DNA of 64,000 nt from Streptomyces clavifer (GTDB lineage: Bacteria; Actinomycetota; Actinomycetes; Streptomycetales; Streptomycetaceae). The notes under the pieces were generated by a model. It was not told where the DNA came from and did not search any database. It saw only the letters and a program-made list of their open reading frames with translations. The position numbers were made by a program, and so were the translations under genes. Where the stretch lies: positions 558,001 to 622,000 of the forward strand of contig BMWJ01000002.1 in assembly GCA_014651175.1 (NCBI GenBank). The letters are read 5' to 3'. Positions 1 through 8,008 of the stretch are shown piece after piece. Numbering within the stretch: the first letter of the stretch is position 1; each line of letters starts with the position of its first letter.

Positions 1-1200
1 TCCACGACCGAGGCGTGCGGCGACTGCCCCCGTGTGATCATCGGCTCTCCCGTGGCGGGCATCGCCGCGGACGAGATCATCGACGGCACGCCCGCGGTGG
101 ACGAGATCCACGAGCGGTACATCGGCAGCCCCGAATTCTCCAACCTGCCGCGCAAGTTCAAGACGGCGATCTCCGGCTCCCCCGTCCAGGACGTGGTGCA
201 CGAGATCAACGACATCGCCTTCGTGGGCGTCGACCACCCCGAGCACGGGCCCGGCTTCGACGTGTGGGTCGGCGGCGGTCTGTCCACGAACCCGCGGCTG
301 GCCGAGCGCCTGGGCACCTGGGTCCCGCTGGACGAGGTCGCCGACGTCTGGGCCGGTGTCGTGGGCATCTTCCGCGACTACGGCTACCGCAGGCTCCGGA
401 CACGCGCCCGCCTCAAGTTCCTGATGGCCGACTGGGGTCCCGCCAAGTTCCGCCAGGTACTGGAGGACGAGTACCTGAAGCGTCCGCTGCTGGACGGCCC
501 CGCCCCCGCCGAACCCTCCTCCCGCTGGCGCGACCACATCGGCGTCCACCAGCAGCAGGACGGCCGTTTCTACGTGGGCTTCGCGCCGCGCGTCGGCCGG
601 GTGGACGGCTCCACCCTGGCCAAGATCGCGGAGCTGGCCGAGGCGCACGGCTCGGGCCGGGTGCGCACCACCGTCGAGCAGAAGATGATCATCCTTGACG
701 TGGAGCAGGACCAGGTCGCGTCCCTGTCCGCCGGGCTGGAGGCGCTGGACTTCCAGGTGAAGCCCTCCACGTTCCGCCGCGGCACCATGGCCTGCACCGG
801 CATCGAGTTCTGCAAGCTGGCGATCGTCGAGACGAAGGCGCGGGGAGCCGCGCTGATCGACGAACTGGAGCGCCGCCTGCCGGACTTCGAGGAGCCGCTC
901 ACCATCAACATCAACGGCTGCCCGAACGCCTGCGCCCGCATCCAGACCGCGGACATCGGCCTCAAGGGACAGCTGATGCTGGACTCCGAGGGCAACCAGG
1001 TCGAGGGGTACCAGGTGCACCTCGGCGGCGCACTCGGCCTGGAGGCCGGCTTCGGCCGCAAGGTCCGCGGTCTCAAGGTCACCTCGGCCGAACTCCCCGA
1101 CTACGTCGAGCGGGTGCTCGGCCGGTTCCAGGAGGAGCGCGAGGACGACGAGCGCTTCGCCACCTGGGCGGCCCGCGCCAGTGCGGAGTCCCTGTCATGA
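1..1200 (+). CDS. sir: Ferredoxin-dependent sulfite reductase, 5'-truncated by the window edge
   Basis: Reduces sulfite to sulfide with six electrons, probably from ferredoxin, using siroheme coupled to a [4Fe-4S] cluster. The frame is open from base 1 and encodes 399 residues, roughly the C-terminal two thirds of a family of about 560. The four cluster ligands are visible as CTGIEFC and, further on, NGCPNAC, the two-pair arrangement typical of sulfite/nitrite reductases. The family also includes nitrite reductases. The sulfite assignment rests on context: cysH, cysC, cysD and cysN follow directly and a sirohydrochlorin chelatase ends the run. The stop overlaps the start of the next gene, indicating translational coupling. 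The N-terminal residues that help separate the two subfamilies lie outside the window. Confidence 0.93.
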   Translation, partial: STTEACGDCPRVIIGSPVAGIAADEIIDGTPAVDEIHERYIGSPEFSNLPRKFKTAISGSPVQDVVHEINDIAFVGVDHPEHGPGFDVWVGGGLSTNPRLAERLGTWVPLDEVADVWAGVVGIFRDYGYRRLRTRARLKFLMADWGPAKFRQVLEDEYLKRPLLDGPAPAEPSSRWRDHIGVHQQQDGRFYVGFAPRVGRVDGSTLAKIAELAEAHGSGRVRTTVEQKMIILDVEQDQVASLSAGLEALDFQVKPSTFRRGTMACTGIEFCKLAIVETKARGAALIDELERRLPDFEEPLTININGCPNACARIQTADIGLKGQLMLDSEGNQVEGYQVHLGGALGLEAGFGRKVRGLKVTSAELPDYVERVLGRFQEEREDDERFATWAARASAESLS

Positions 1201-1376
1201 GCGGGCGTGCCGCGCCGTTCTACTGCCCGTACTGCGGTGACGAGGACCTGCGCCCGCACGAGGCCGGGCACGGCGCCTGGGAATGTGCTTCCTGCAATCG
1301 CGCGTTCCAGCTGAAGTTCCTGGGCCTGCTGGCCCACGGACTCCAGCGCGACGACGTGGAAGGGGACGGGACATGA
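1197..1376 (+). CDS. 59-residue zinc-ribbon-like protein in the sulfite reductase operon
   Basis: A short gene whose ATG overlaps the sulfite reductase stop (ATGA) and whose stop overlaps the cysH start in the same way. It therefore fills the gap between two translationally coupled genes exactly. The product has two CxxC pairs (C10/C13 and C30/C33) spaced as in a rubredoxin-like or zinc-ribbon knuckle, followed by a hydrophobic stretch (FLGLLAHGL) and an acidic end. It could bind zinc or iron and might act as a redox partner, assembly factor or regulator for sulfite reductase or the iron-sulfur enzyme CysH; the function is inference. Its position and four cysteines make it very likely a real gene although it is short. 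Confidence 0.82.
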   Translation: MSGRAAPFYCPYCGDEDLRPHEAGHGAWECASCNRAFQLKFLGLLAHGLQRDDVEGDGT

Positions 1377-2089
1377 CGGACACGCTGCACACGGACGAGC
1401 TCACCGACGAGGCCCTGAAGGAGCTGGCCGGGCGGGCGGGGCGCGAGCTGGAGGACGCCTCCGCGCTCGACATCCTGAAGTGGGCCACCGACACCTTCGG
1501 CAAGCGGTTCTGCGTCACCTCCTCCATGGAGGACGCGGTCGTGGCGCACCTCGCCTCCCGCGTCGCCCCCGGCGTGGACGTCGTGTTCCTCGACACGGGT
1601 TACCACTTCGAGGAGACCATCGGCACCCGTGACGCGGTCGACGCGGTGATGGACGTCAACGTCATCACCCTGACGCCGCGGCGGACGGTGGCCGAGCAGG
1701 ACGCCGAGCACGGGCCGAAGCTCCACGACCGCGACCCCGACCTGTGCTGCGCGCTGCGCAAGGTCAAGCCGCTGGAAGAGGGCCTGACCGCGTACGGGGC
1801 CTGGGCGACGGGTCTGCGCCGCGACGAGTCCCCCACCCGGGCGAACACCCCGGTCGTCGGCTGGGACGAGAAGCGCCGCAAGGTCAAGGTCTCCCCGATC
1901 GCCCGCTGGACCCAGGACGACGTGGACGCGTACGTCGCCGAGCACGGCGTACTGACCAACCCGCTGCTGATGGACGGCTACGCCTCCGTCGGCTGCGCGC
2001 CCTGCACCCGGCGGGTGCTGGAGGGCGAGGACGCACGGGCCGGCCGCTGGGCCGGCCGCGGGAAGACCGAATGCGGGCTGCACGGCTGA
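1373..2089 (+). CDS. cysH: APS/PAPS reductase (phosphoadenylylsulfate reductase family)
   Basis: Reduces adenylylsulfate (or PAPS) to sulfite using thioredoxin. The product has 238 residues. The iron-sulfur type is shown by CC at 125-126, GCAPC with C208 and C211, and the catalytic ECGLHG tail with C234. Presence of the two cysteine pairs favours APS as substrate, since PAPS-only enzymes usually lack them. The start at 1373 overlaps the preceding stop; upstream in-frame extension would run through the zinc-ribbon gene and is not used. Its product, sulfite, is the substrate of the first gene in the window. A cysC gene follows at once, so PAPS can also be made. Confidence 0.95.
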   Translation: MTDTLHTDELTDEALKELAGRAGRELEDASALDILKWATDTFGKRFCVTSSMEDAVVAHLASRVAPGVDVVFLDTGYHFEETIGTRDAVDAVMDVNVITLTPRRTVAEQDAEHGPKLHDRDPDLCCALRKVKPLEEGLTAYGAWATGLRRDESPTRANTPVVGWDEKRRKVKVSPIARWTQDDVDAYVAEHGVLTNPLLMDGYASVGCAPCTRRVLEGEDARAGRWAGRGKTECGLHG

Positions 2090-2112
2090 TGACGACTGAT
2101 CAGGAGATATCG

Positions 2113-2658
2113 ATGAGCGTGACGGAGACGGGAGCCACCGTCTGGCTCACCGGTCTGCCGAGCGCGGGCAAGACCACCATCGCGTACGAACTGGCGGGCC
2201 GCCTGCGGGGCGAGGGCCACCGGGTCGAGGTCCTGGACGGCGACGAGATCCGGGAGTTCCTCTCCGCGGGCCTCGGCTTCACCCGCGAGGACCGGCACAC
2301 CAACGTGGCTCGGATCGGCTTCGTCGCCGGTCTGCTGGCCGCCAACGGTGTGAAGGTGCTCGTGCCGGTCATCGCGCCGTACGCCGACAGCCGTGACGCG
2401 GTGCGCAAGCGCCATCTGGCCGAGGGCACCACGTATCTGGAGGTGCACGTCGCGACCCCCGTCGAGGTGTGCTCCGTACGCGATGTGAAGGGGCTGTACG
2501 CCAAGCAGGCCGCCGGCGAGATCAGTGGCCTCACCGGGGTCGACGACCCCTACGAGGCACCCGAGTCGCCGGATCTGCGGATCGAGTCGCACCAGCAGAC
2601 CGTGCAGGAGTCCGCAGCGGCGCTCCGCGCGCTGCTCACCGAGAGGGGCCTGGCGTGA
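2113..2658 (+). CDS. cysC: Adenylylsulfate kinase
   Basis: Phosphorylates APS to PAPS with ATP. The protein has 181 residues with a P-loop GLPSAGKTT at residues 14-22, followed by the LDGDEIR motif of APS kinases and a long match in length and layout to stand-alone CysC. The start at 2113 is preceded by AGGAG at 2102-2106 with a six-base spacer. An in-frame ATG at 2089 overlaps the cysH stop but has no comparable site of its own, so it is the less likely start. The last codons overlap the GTG of cysD, as expected in a tightly packed operon. Confidence 0.95.
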   Translation: MSVTETGATVWLTGLPSAGKTTIAYELAGRLRGEGHRVEVLDGDEIREFLSAGLGFTREDRHTNVARIGFVAGLLAANGVKVLVPVIAPYADSRDAVRKRHLAEGTTYLEVHVATPVEVCSVRDVKGLYAKQAAGEISGLTGVDDPYEAPESPDLRIESHQQTVQESAAALRALLTERGLA

Positions 2659-3590
2659 GCACCGTCGCCACCGTGCCGGAAGGCACCGTCCACCCGTACG
2701 CGCTCAGCCACCTCGACTCCCTGGAGTCGGAGGCGGTGCACATCTTCCGCGAGGTCGCGGGCGAGTTCGAGCGCCCGGTGATCCTGTTCTCCGGCGGCAA
2801 GGACTCGATCCTGATGCTGCACCTGGCACTGAAGGCGTTCGCTCCGGCGCCCGTGCCCTTCACGCTGCTGCACGTGGACACGGGGCACAACTTCCCCGAG
2901 GTCCTCGAATACCGCGACCGGACGGTGGCGGAGCACGGGCTGCGCCTCCACGTCGCCTCCGTCCAGGAGTACATCGACGCCGGCAAGCTCCGCGAGCGCC
3001 CCGACGGCACCCGCAACCCGCTGCAGACGGTCCCGCTCACCGAGGCCATCCAGCAGCACCGTTTCGACGCCGTGTTCGGCGGCGGCCGGCGCGACGAGGA
3101 GAAGGCCCGGGCCAAGGAGCGCGTCTTCTCGCTGCGCGACGAGTTCTCCCAGTGGGACCCGCGCCGCCAGCGCCCCGAGCTGTGGCAGCTCTACAACGGC
3201 CGGCACGCCCCCGGGGAGCACGTCCGCGTCTTCCCGATCTCCAACTGGACCGAGCTGGACGTCTGGCAGTACATCGAGCGCGAGGGCATCGAGCTCCCCG
3301 GGATCTACTTCGCCCACGAGCGCGAGGTGTTCAACCGCTCCGGCATGTGGCTCACCGCCGGTGACTGGGGCGGCCCCAAGGAGCACGAGAAGGTGGAGAC
3401 GCGTCAGGTCCGCTACCGCACGGTCGGGGACATGTCCTGCACCGGTGCCGTCGACTCCGACGCCACCACGCTGGACGACGTGATCACCGAGATCGCCGCC
3501 TCCCGGCTCACCGAGCGGGGCGCGACCCGCGCCGACGACAAGATGTCCGAGGCCGCGATGGAAGACCGCAAGCGCGAGGGGTACTTCTAA
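2655..3590 (+). CDS. cysD: Sulfate adenylyltransferase subunit 2
   Basis: Catalytic subunit of ATP sulfurylase, which activates sulfate to APS together with CysN. The product has 311 residues. The N-type ATP pyrophosphatase signature SGGKDS is at 46-51, and the family feature GGRRDEEKAR follows mid-protein. The GTG at 2655 overlaps the cysC stop (GTGA). The C-terminus has the usual conserved tail ending in a run of basic residues and YF. It is separated from cysN by a single base, in keeping with the obligate CysDN heterodimer. Confidence 0.96.
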   Translation: MSTVATVPEGTVHPYALSHLDSLESEAVHIFREVAGEFERPVILFSGGKDSILMLHLALKAFAPAPVPFTLLHVDTGHNFPEVLEYRDRTVAEHGLRLHVASVQEYIDAGKLRERPDGTRNPLQTVPLTEAIQQHRFDAVFGGGRRDEEKARAKERVFSLRDEFSQWDPRRQRPELWQLYNGRHAPGEHVRVFPISNWTELDVWQYIEREGIELPGIYFAHEREVFNRSGMWLTAGDWGGPKEHEKVETRQVRYRTVGDMSCTGAVDSDATTLDDVITEIAASRLTERGATRADDKMSEAAMEDRKREGYF

Positions 3591-3591
3591 A

Positions 3592-4947
3592 ATGACCGCA
3601 TCCGTTCAGCCGGCCGAGCAGTCGGCGGCCACCACCCTGCTGCGCTTCGCCACGGCCGGATCGGTCGACGACGGCAAGTCCACCCTCGTCGGACGCCTCC
3701 TGCACGACTCCAAGTCGGTCCTCACCGACCAGTTGGAAGCCGTCGCACTGGCCTCCACCAACCGCGGCCAGGAGGCTCCCGACCTGGCACTGCTGACCGA
3801 CGGGCTGCGGGCCGAGCGCGAGCAGGGCATCACCATCGACGTGGCCTACCGCTACTTCGCCACGCCCCGCCGCCGCTTCATCCTGGCCGACACCCCGGGC
3901 CATGTGCAGTACACCCGGAACATGGTCACCGGCGCCTCCACCGCCGAGCTCGCCGTCGTCCTGGTCGACGCCCGCAACGGCGTCGTCGAGCAGACCCGCA
4001 GGCACGCCGCCGTCGCCGCGCTCCTGCGCGTCCCGCACGTCGTGCTCGCCGTGAACAAGATGGACCTCGTGGAGTACGCGGAGCCCGTCTTCGCCGCGAT
4101 CGCCGAGGAGTTCACCGCGTACGCCGCCTCGCTCGGCGTCCCGGAGATCACCGCGATCCCGATCTCGGCGCTGGCCGGCGACAACGTCGTGGAACCGTCC
4201 GCGCACATGGACTGGTACGGCGGTCCGACCGTGCTGGAACACCTGGAGACCGTCCCGGTCAGCCACGACCTGACCGAGTGCCACGCACGCTTCCCGGTGC
4301 AGTACGTGATCCGCCCGCAGACCGCCGAGCACCCCGACTACCGTGGCTACGCCGGTCAGATCGCCGCCGGGGTGTTCCGGGTCGGCGAGACCGTCTCCGT
4401 ACTGCCGTCCGGACGCACCACGACGATCGAGGGGATCGACGCACTCGGCGAGAGCGTCGGCGTCGCCTGGGCACCGCAGTCGGTGACGATCCGGCTGGCC
4501 GACGACATCGACGTCTCGCGCGGCGATCTGCTCGCCCCCGCGGACGACGCCCCCGCGGTCACGCAGGACGTCGAGGCGACCGTCTGCCACGTCGCCGACC
4601 GGCCGCTCGCCGTGGGCCAGCGGGTGCTGCTCAAGCACACCACCCGCACGGTCAAGGCGATCGTCAAGGACATCCCCTCGCGGCTCACGCTGGACGACCT
4701 GTCCCAGCACCCCGCACCGGGACAGCTCGTCGCCAACGACATCGGCCGTGTCGTGGTCCGTACCGCCGAGCCGCTCGCGCTCGACGCCTACGCGGCCTCC
4801 CGGCGCACCGGCTCTTTCCTCCTGATCGACCCGGCGGACGGGACGACCCTGACGGCCGGCATGGCGGGCGCCTCGTTCGCCGCCGTCACCGCGGGTGCCG
4901 CCGAGGCCGCCGGCACGGCCGCCGACGACGCGGAGTGGGACTTCTGA
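3592..4947 (+). CDS. cysN: Sulfate adenylyltransferase subunit 1, GTPase
   Basis: GTPase subunit of ATP sulfurylase; GTP hydrolysis drives the unfavourable formation of APS by CysD. The product has 451 residues. G-motifs are visible: P-loop GSVDDGKST near 23-31, DTPGH at 100-104 and NKMD at 155-158, followed by elongation-factor-like beta-barrel domains. It lacks a fused APS kinase domain, consistent with the separate cysC upstream. A GAGGGG ribosome-binding site lies inside the end of cysD. The stop shares a base with the ATG of a tiny downstream frame. Confidence 0.96.
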   Translation: MTASVQPAEQSAATTLLRFATAGSVDDGKSTLVGRLLHDSKSVLTDQLEAVALASTNRGQEAPDLALLTDGLRAEREQGITIDVAYRYFATPRRRFILADTPGHVQYTRNMVTGASTAELAVVLVDARNGVVEQTRRHAAVAALLRVPHVVLAVNKMDLVEYAEPVFAAIAEEFTAYAASLGVPEITAIPISALAGDNVVEPSAHMDWYGGPTVLEHLETVPVSHDLTECHARFPVQYVIRPQTAEHPDYRGYAGQIAAGVFRVGETVSVLPSGRTTTIEGIDALGESVGVAWAPQSVTIRLADDIDVSRGDLLAPADDAPAVTQDVEATVCHVADRPLAVGQRVLLKHTTRTVKAIVKDIPSRLTLDDLSQHPAPGQLVANDIGRVVVRTAEPLALDAYAASRRTGSFLLIDPADGTTLTAGMAGASFAAVTAGAAEAAGTAADDAEWDF

Positions 4948-5045
4948 TGAGTACGGACTTCTTCTCGACCTTCGCGAAGGAGGGCGGCCGTGTCGGCAGC
5001 GGCGCCCTCGGCAGCGGCCAGGGCGGGGTCGGGCGATGTGCGTGA
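4947..5045 (+). CDS. Possible 32-residue peptide coupled to cysN
   Basis: A very short frame whose ATG overlaps the cysN stop and which ends on a TGA shared with an ATG of the next tiny frame. The predicted peptide begins MSTDFFSTFAKEGG and becomes glycine-rich. I recognise no family. The coupling geometry is that of an operon gene, but a short Gly/Ser-rich peptide in GC-rich DNA can arise by chance, so it may simply be the 5' part of the spacer before the transporter lipoprotein. Confidence 0.3.
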   Translation: MSTDFFSTFAKEGGRVGSGALGSGQGGVGRCA

Positions 5046-5152
5046 TGACGTACGCGCACTGCCTGCGCGCCCGCTCGTACCATCCGCACCACCAGGTGCG
5101 GCGAAGACCTGCCGACTTCCCGGCCGCGCTCCCCGACTTCAGAGGGACGTGA
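5045..5152 (+). CDS. Possible 35-residue Arg/His-rich peptide upstream of the sulfonate transporter
   Basis: A short frame starting MTYAHC, with an alternative ATG nine bases earlier at 5036 that would add a second cysteine. It overlaps the previous tiny frame and ends 29 bases before the lipoprotein start. The peptide is rich in arginine, histidine and proline and contains one or two cysteines, which could suit a cysteine-responsive leader. I do not see the sequence signature of the common Streptomyces sulfur-gene leader peptides. Whether it is translated is unknown. Confidence 0.3.
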   Translation: MTYAHCLRARSYHPHHQVRRRPADFPAALPDFRGT

Positions 5153-5181
5153 GCACCGGGCCACCGAGAGGAAAGCCTCCC

Positions 5182-6297
5182 GTGTCTGCCCCCCGTACCA
5201 CCGTTCGCCGCAGCATCGCCGCTGCCGCCGCTCTGCCGCTGCTCGCCGTGGCGCTCACCGCCTGCGGCTACGGCTCCGAGGCGAAGGACGACGACGCCGA
5301 GAAGTCGAACGTCTCCGCCGACGGAAAGAAGCTCTCCGCGGACACCGTGAAGATCGGCTACTTCCCGAACCTCACGCACGCGACCGCCCTGGTCGGCATC
5401 CAGGAAGGCCTCATCGCCAAGGAGCTGGGCGGCACCACGGTCAAGCCCTCCACGTTCAACGCAGGGCCCTCGGAGATCGAGGCGCTCAACGCGGGCTCGA
5501 TCGACATCGGTTTCATCGGCCCCTCCCCCTCGATCAACGGCTTCACCAAGTCCCAGGGCAAGAACCTGCGGATCGTGAGCGGTTCGGCGTCCGGCGGAGT
5601 GAAGCTGGTCGTCAACCCGAAGAAGATCAAGACGCTGGACGACCTCAAGGGCAAGAAGATCGCCACCCCGCAGCTGGGCAACACCCAGGACGTGGCGTTC
5701 CTCAACTGGATCTCCGAGAAGGGCTGGAAGGTCGACGCCCAGAGCGGCAAGGGCGACGTGTCCGTGGTCCGCTCGGACAACAAGGTGACTCCGGACGCCT
5801 ACAAGTCGGGCTCCCTGGACGGCGCCTGGGTCCCGGAGCCGACCGCGTCCAAGCTGGTCGCCGAGGGCGGGAAGGTCCTGCTCGACGAGTCGTCGCTGTG
5901 GCCCGACGACAAGTTCGTGATCACGAACATCATCGTGTCGCAGAAGTTCCTCACCGAGCACCCGGACGTCGTCGAGGCGGTGCTGCGCGGCACCGTGAAC
6001 ACCAACAAGTGGATCAACGCCAACCCGGACGAGGCGAAGGCCTCGGCCAACGCCGCGCTCGAGGAGCTGAGCGGCAAGGCGCTGCCCGCCGAGGTACTCG
6101 ACCCGGCGTGGGAGTCCATCCAGATCACCGACGACCCGCTGGCCGCGACGCTCCAGTCGCAGGCGGACCACGCGGTCAAGGCCGGTCTCCTGGAGAAGCC
6201 CGACCTCAACGGCATCTACGACCTGAAGCCGCTGAACAAGATCCTCGGGGCCGCGGGTCAGCCCGAGGTCGCCGACGCCGGTCTCGGCGTCAAGTAA
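5182..6297 (+). CDS. ssuA: Sulfonate-type ABC transporter substrate-binding lipoprotein
   Basis: Extracellular binding protein that delivers a sulfur source, probably an aliphatic sulfonate, to the permease encoded downstream. The product has 371 residues. The GTG start at 5182 is preceded by GAGAGGAAAG. The signal sequence has twin arginines (RR at 9-10), a hydrophobic core and a lipobox LTAC with the lipidated cysteine at residue 28. The mature part has the NMT1/SsuA-like periplasmic-binding fold, with KIGYFPNLTHA at its beginning and the GPSPSINGF loop. NMT1-family proteins also carry taurine, nitrate or pyrimidine precursors; sulfur is inferred from the cys genes immediately upstream. Confidence 0.88.
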   Translation: MSAPRTTVRRSIAAAAALPLLAVALTACGYGSEAKDDDAEKSNVSADGKKLSADTVKIGYFPNLTHATALVGIQEGLIAKELGGTTVKPSTFNAGPSEIEALNAGSIDIGFIGPSPSINGFTKSQGKNLRIVSGSASGGVKLVVNPKKIKTLDDLKGKKIATPQLGNTQDVAFLNWISEKGWKVDAQSGKGDVSVVRSDNKVTPDAYKSGSLDGAWVPEPTASKLVAEGGKVLLDESSLWPDDKFVITNIIVSQKFLTEHPDVVEAVLRGTVNTNKWINANPDEAKASANAALEELSGKALPAEVLDPAWESIQITDDPLAATLQSQADHAVKAGLLEKPDLNGIYDLKPLNKILGAAGQPEVADAGLGVK

Positions 6298-6345
6298 CCG
6301 ACCGGTCCGCGATTCGGATTCCAGGATTCCCAGGAGGTGACGACC

Positions 6346-7137
6346 ATGGCGACCAACACGCTCACCAAGGCCGAGGACCGTGCGGTGGTCGAGCACGCCG
6401 CTCGCATCACGCACGTCTCCAAGTCCTTCGCCGGACCCACGGGGCAGCAGCTCGTCCTGGACGACATCACGCTCGATGTCGCTCCGGGCGAGTTCGTCAC
6501 CCTCCTGGGAGCTTCCGGGTGCGGCAAGTCGACGCTGCTCAACCTGGTGGCCGGACTCGACCGCCCGACCGCGGGGTCCATCGAGACCCCCGGCGGGCGG
6601 CCGGCCCTGATGTTCCAGGAGCACGCCCTCTTCCCGTGGCTGACCGCGGGCAAGAACATCGAGCTGGCCCTGCGGCTGCGCGGGGTCCCCAAGTCGGACC
6701 GCCGGACCGAGGCGGAGCGGCTGCTCGAACTCGTGCGCCTGGGCGGTGCGTACGGGAAGCGGGTGCACGAGCTCTCGGGCGGGATGCGCCAGCGGGTGGC
6801 GATGGCCCGCGCGCTCGCCCAGGACAGCCAGCTGCTGCTGATGGACGAGCCGTTCGCCGCGCTCGACGCCATCACCCGCGACGTGCTGCACGACGAGCTG
6901 ACCCGCATCTGGCGCGAGACGAACGCCTCGGTCCTCTTCGTCACCCACAACGTGCGCGAGGCGGTACGGCTCGCGCAGCGCGTCATCCTGCTCTCGTCAC
7001 GGCCGGGCCGGATAGCCCGGGAGTGGACGGTCGACATCGAGCAGCCGCGCCGCATCGAGGACACCGCCGTGGCGGAGCTGTCCGTCGAGATCACCGAACA
7101 ACTGCGTGGGGAGATCCGCCGTCATGGCCAGCACTGA
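6346..7137 (+). CDS. ssuB: Sulfonate-type ABC transporter ATP-binding protein
   Basis: Energises the transporter from the cytoplasmic face. The product has 263 residues, with Walker A GASGCGKST near 55-63, Q-loop near residue 91, signature LSGGMRQR at 143-150 and Walker B LLLMDEP at 163-169. The ATG at 6346 is preceded by AGGAGG at 6332-6337 with an eight-base spacer; an in-frame GTG at 6337 overlaps that site and is unlikely to be used. The gene follows the lipoprotein by 48 bases and overlaps the permease start by 14 bases. Confidence 0.92.
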   Translation: MATNTLTKAEDRAVVEHAARITHVSKSFAGPTGQQLVLDDITLDVAPGEFVTLLGASGCGKSTLLNLVAGLDRPTAGSIETPGGRPALMFQEHALFPWLTAGKNIELALRLRGVPKSDRRTEAERLLELVRLGGAYGKRVHELSGGMRQRVAMARALAQDSQLLLMDEPFAALDAITRDVLHDELTRIWRETNASVLFVTHNVREAVRLAQRVILLSSRPGRIAREWTVDIEQPRRIEDTAVAELSVEITEQLRGEIRRHGQH

Positions 7138-8002
7138 CACCAAGTCCGACGATCTGGCCGGGCTGGAAGCCGGGCTGGACGCGCTGGACGCCGTCCAGGT
7201 GCGGCGGACGCCGGCTCGTGAGGTCCTGCTGAACAAGGTCCTGCCGCCGGTCGTGGCGGTGGTTCTGGTCGTCCTCGTCTGGCAGCTGCTGGTCTGGGCG
7301 AAGGTCACCGAGGACTACAAGCTGCCGCCGCCCTCCGCGGTGTGGAACAGCGTCGCCGACATGTGGGCGCAGGGGACGTTGCTGGAGGTCGTCTGGACCA
7401 GTGTGTCGCGCGGTCTCCTCGGCTTCCTGATGGCCGTCGCGATCGGCACACCGCTGGGTCTGCTGGTGGCCCGGGTGAAGCTGGTCCGGGCGGCGATCGG
7501 CCCGATCCTGTCCGGGCTGCAGTCCCTGCCGTCGGTGGCCTGGGTGGCGCCGGCCGTGATCTGGCTCGGGCTCAACGACTCGATGATGTACGCGGTGATC
7601 CTGCTGGGTGCCGTGCCGTCCGTCGCCAACGGACTGGTCTCCGGGGTCGACCAGGTGCCCCCGCTGTTCCTGCGGGCGGGCCGCACGATCGGCGCGACCG
7701 GGCTCCGGGGGACCTGGCACATCGTCCTGCCGGCCGCGCTGCCGGGCTATCTGGCGGGGCTCAAGCAGGGCTGGGCGTTCTCCTGGCGGTCCCTGATGGC
7801 CGCCGAGATCATCGCGTCCTCACCCGATCTGGGTCTGGGGCTCGGCCAGTTGCTGGAGAACGGCCGGAACAACTTCGACATGCCGGGGATCTTCCTGGCG
7901 ATCCTGCTCATCCTGTTCGTCGGTATCGCGATCGACCTGCTGATCTTCAGTCCGCTGGAGCGGCGGGTGCTGCGCGGCCGCGGTCTCCTCGTGAAGAGCT
8001 GA
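7124..8002 (+). CDS. ssuC: Sulfonate-type ABC transporter permease
   Basis: Membrane subunit of the same transporter, 292 residues. About six hydrophobic segments are visible, starting near residues 43-60. The coupling-loop region reads AGRTIGATGLRGTWHIVLPAALPG, the EAA-like motif of the BPD_transp_1 family, and the C-terminus ends in the short basic tail typical of SsuC/TauC proteins. The start overlaps the ATPase gene and has a GGGGAG site ten bases upstream. The stop is six bases before the chelatase ATG, so the operon continues. Confidence 0.92.
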   Translation: MASTDTKSDDLAGLEAGLDALDAVQVRRTPAREVLLNKVLPPVVAVVLVVLVWQLLVWAKVTEDYKLPPPSAVWNSVADMWAQGTLLEVVWTSVSRGLLGFLMAVAIGTPLGLLVARVKLVRAAIGPILSGLQSLPSVAWVAPAVIWLGLNDSMMYAVILLGAVPSVANGLVSGVDQVPPLFLRAGRTIGATGLRGTWHIVLPAALPGYLAGLKQGWAFSWRSLMAAEIIASSPDLGLGLGQLLENGRNNFDMPGIFLAILLILFVGIAIDLLIFSPLERRVLRGRGLLVKS

Positions 8003-8008
8003 GTCGTC

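Noticed and set aside
5046-5181. A riboswitch upstream of the sulfonate transporter (SAM or similar).
   Set aside because: No conserved core, paired elements or terminator could be recognised in the spacer.
3508-6948. A 1146-codon open frame antisense to cysN, ssuA and ssuB.
   Set aside because: It lies opposite well-identified genes, has the His/Arg/Gly-rich composition of a GC-driven shadow frame and no motif. The same applies to long antisense frames at 13672-16962, 24504-26978, 35935-38658 and 56739-59327.
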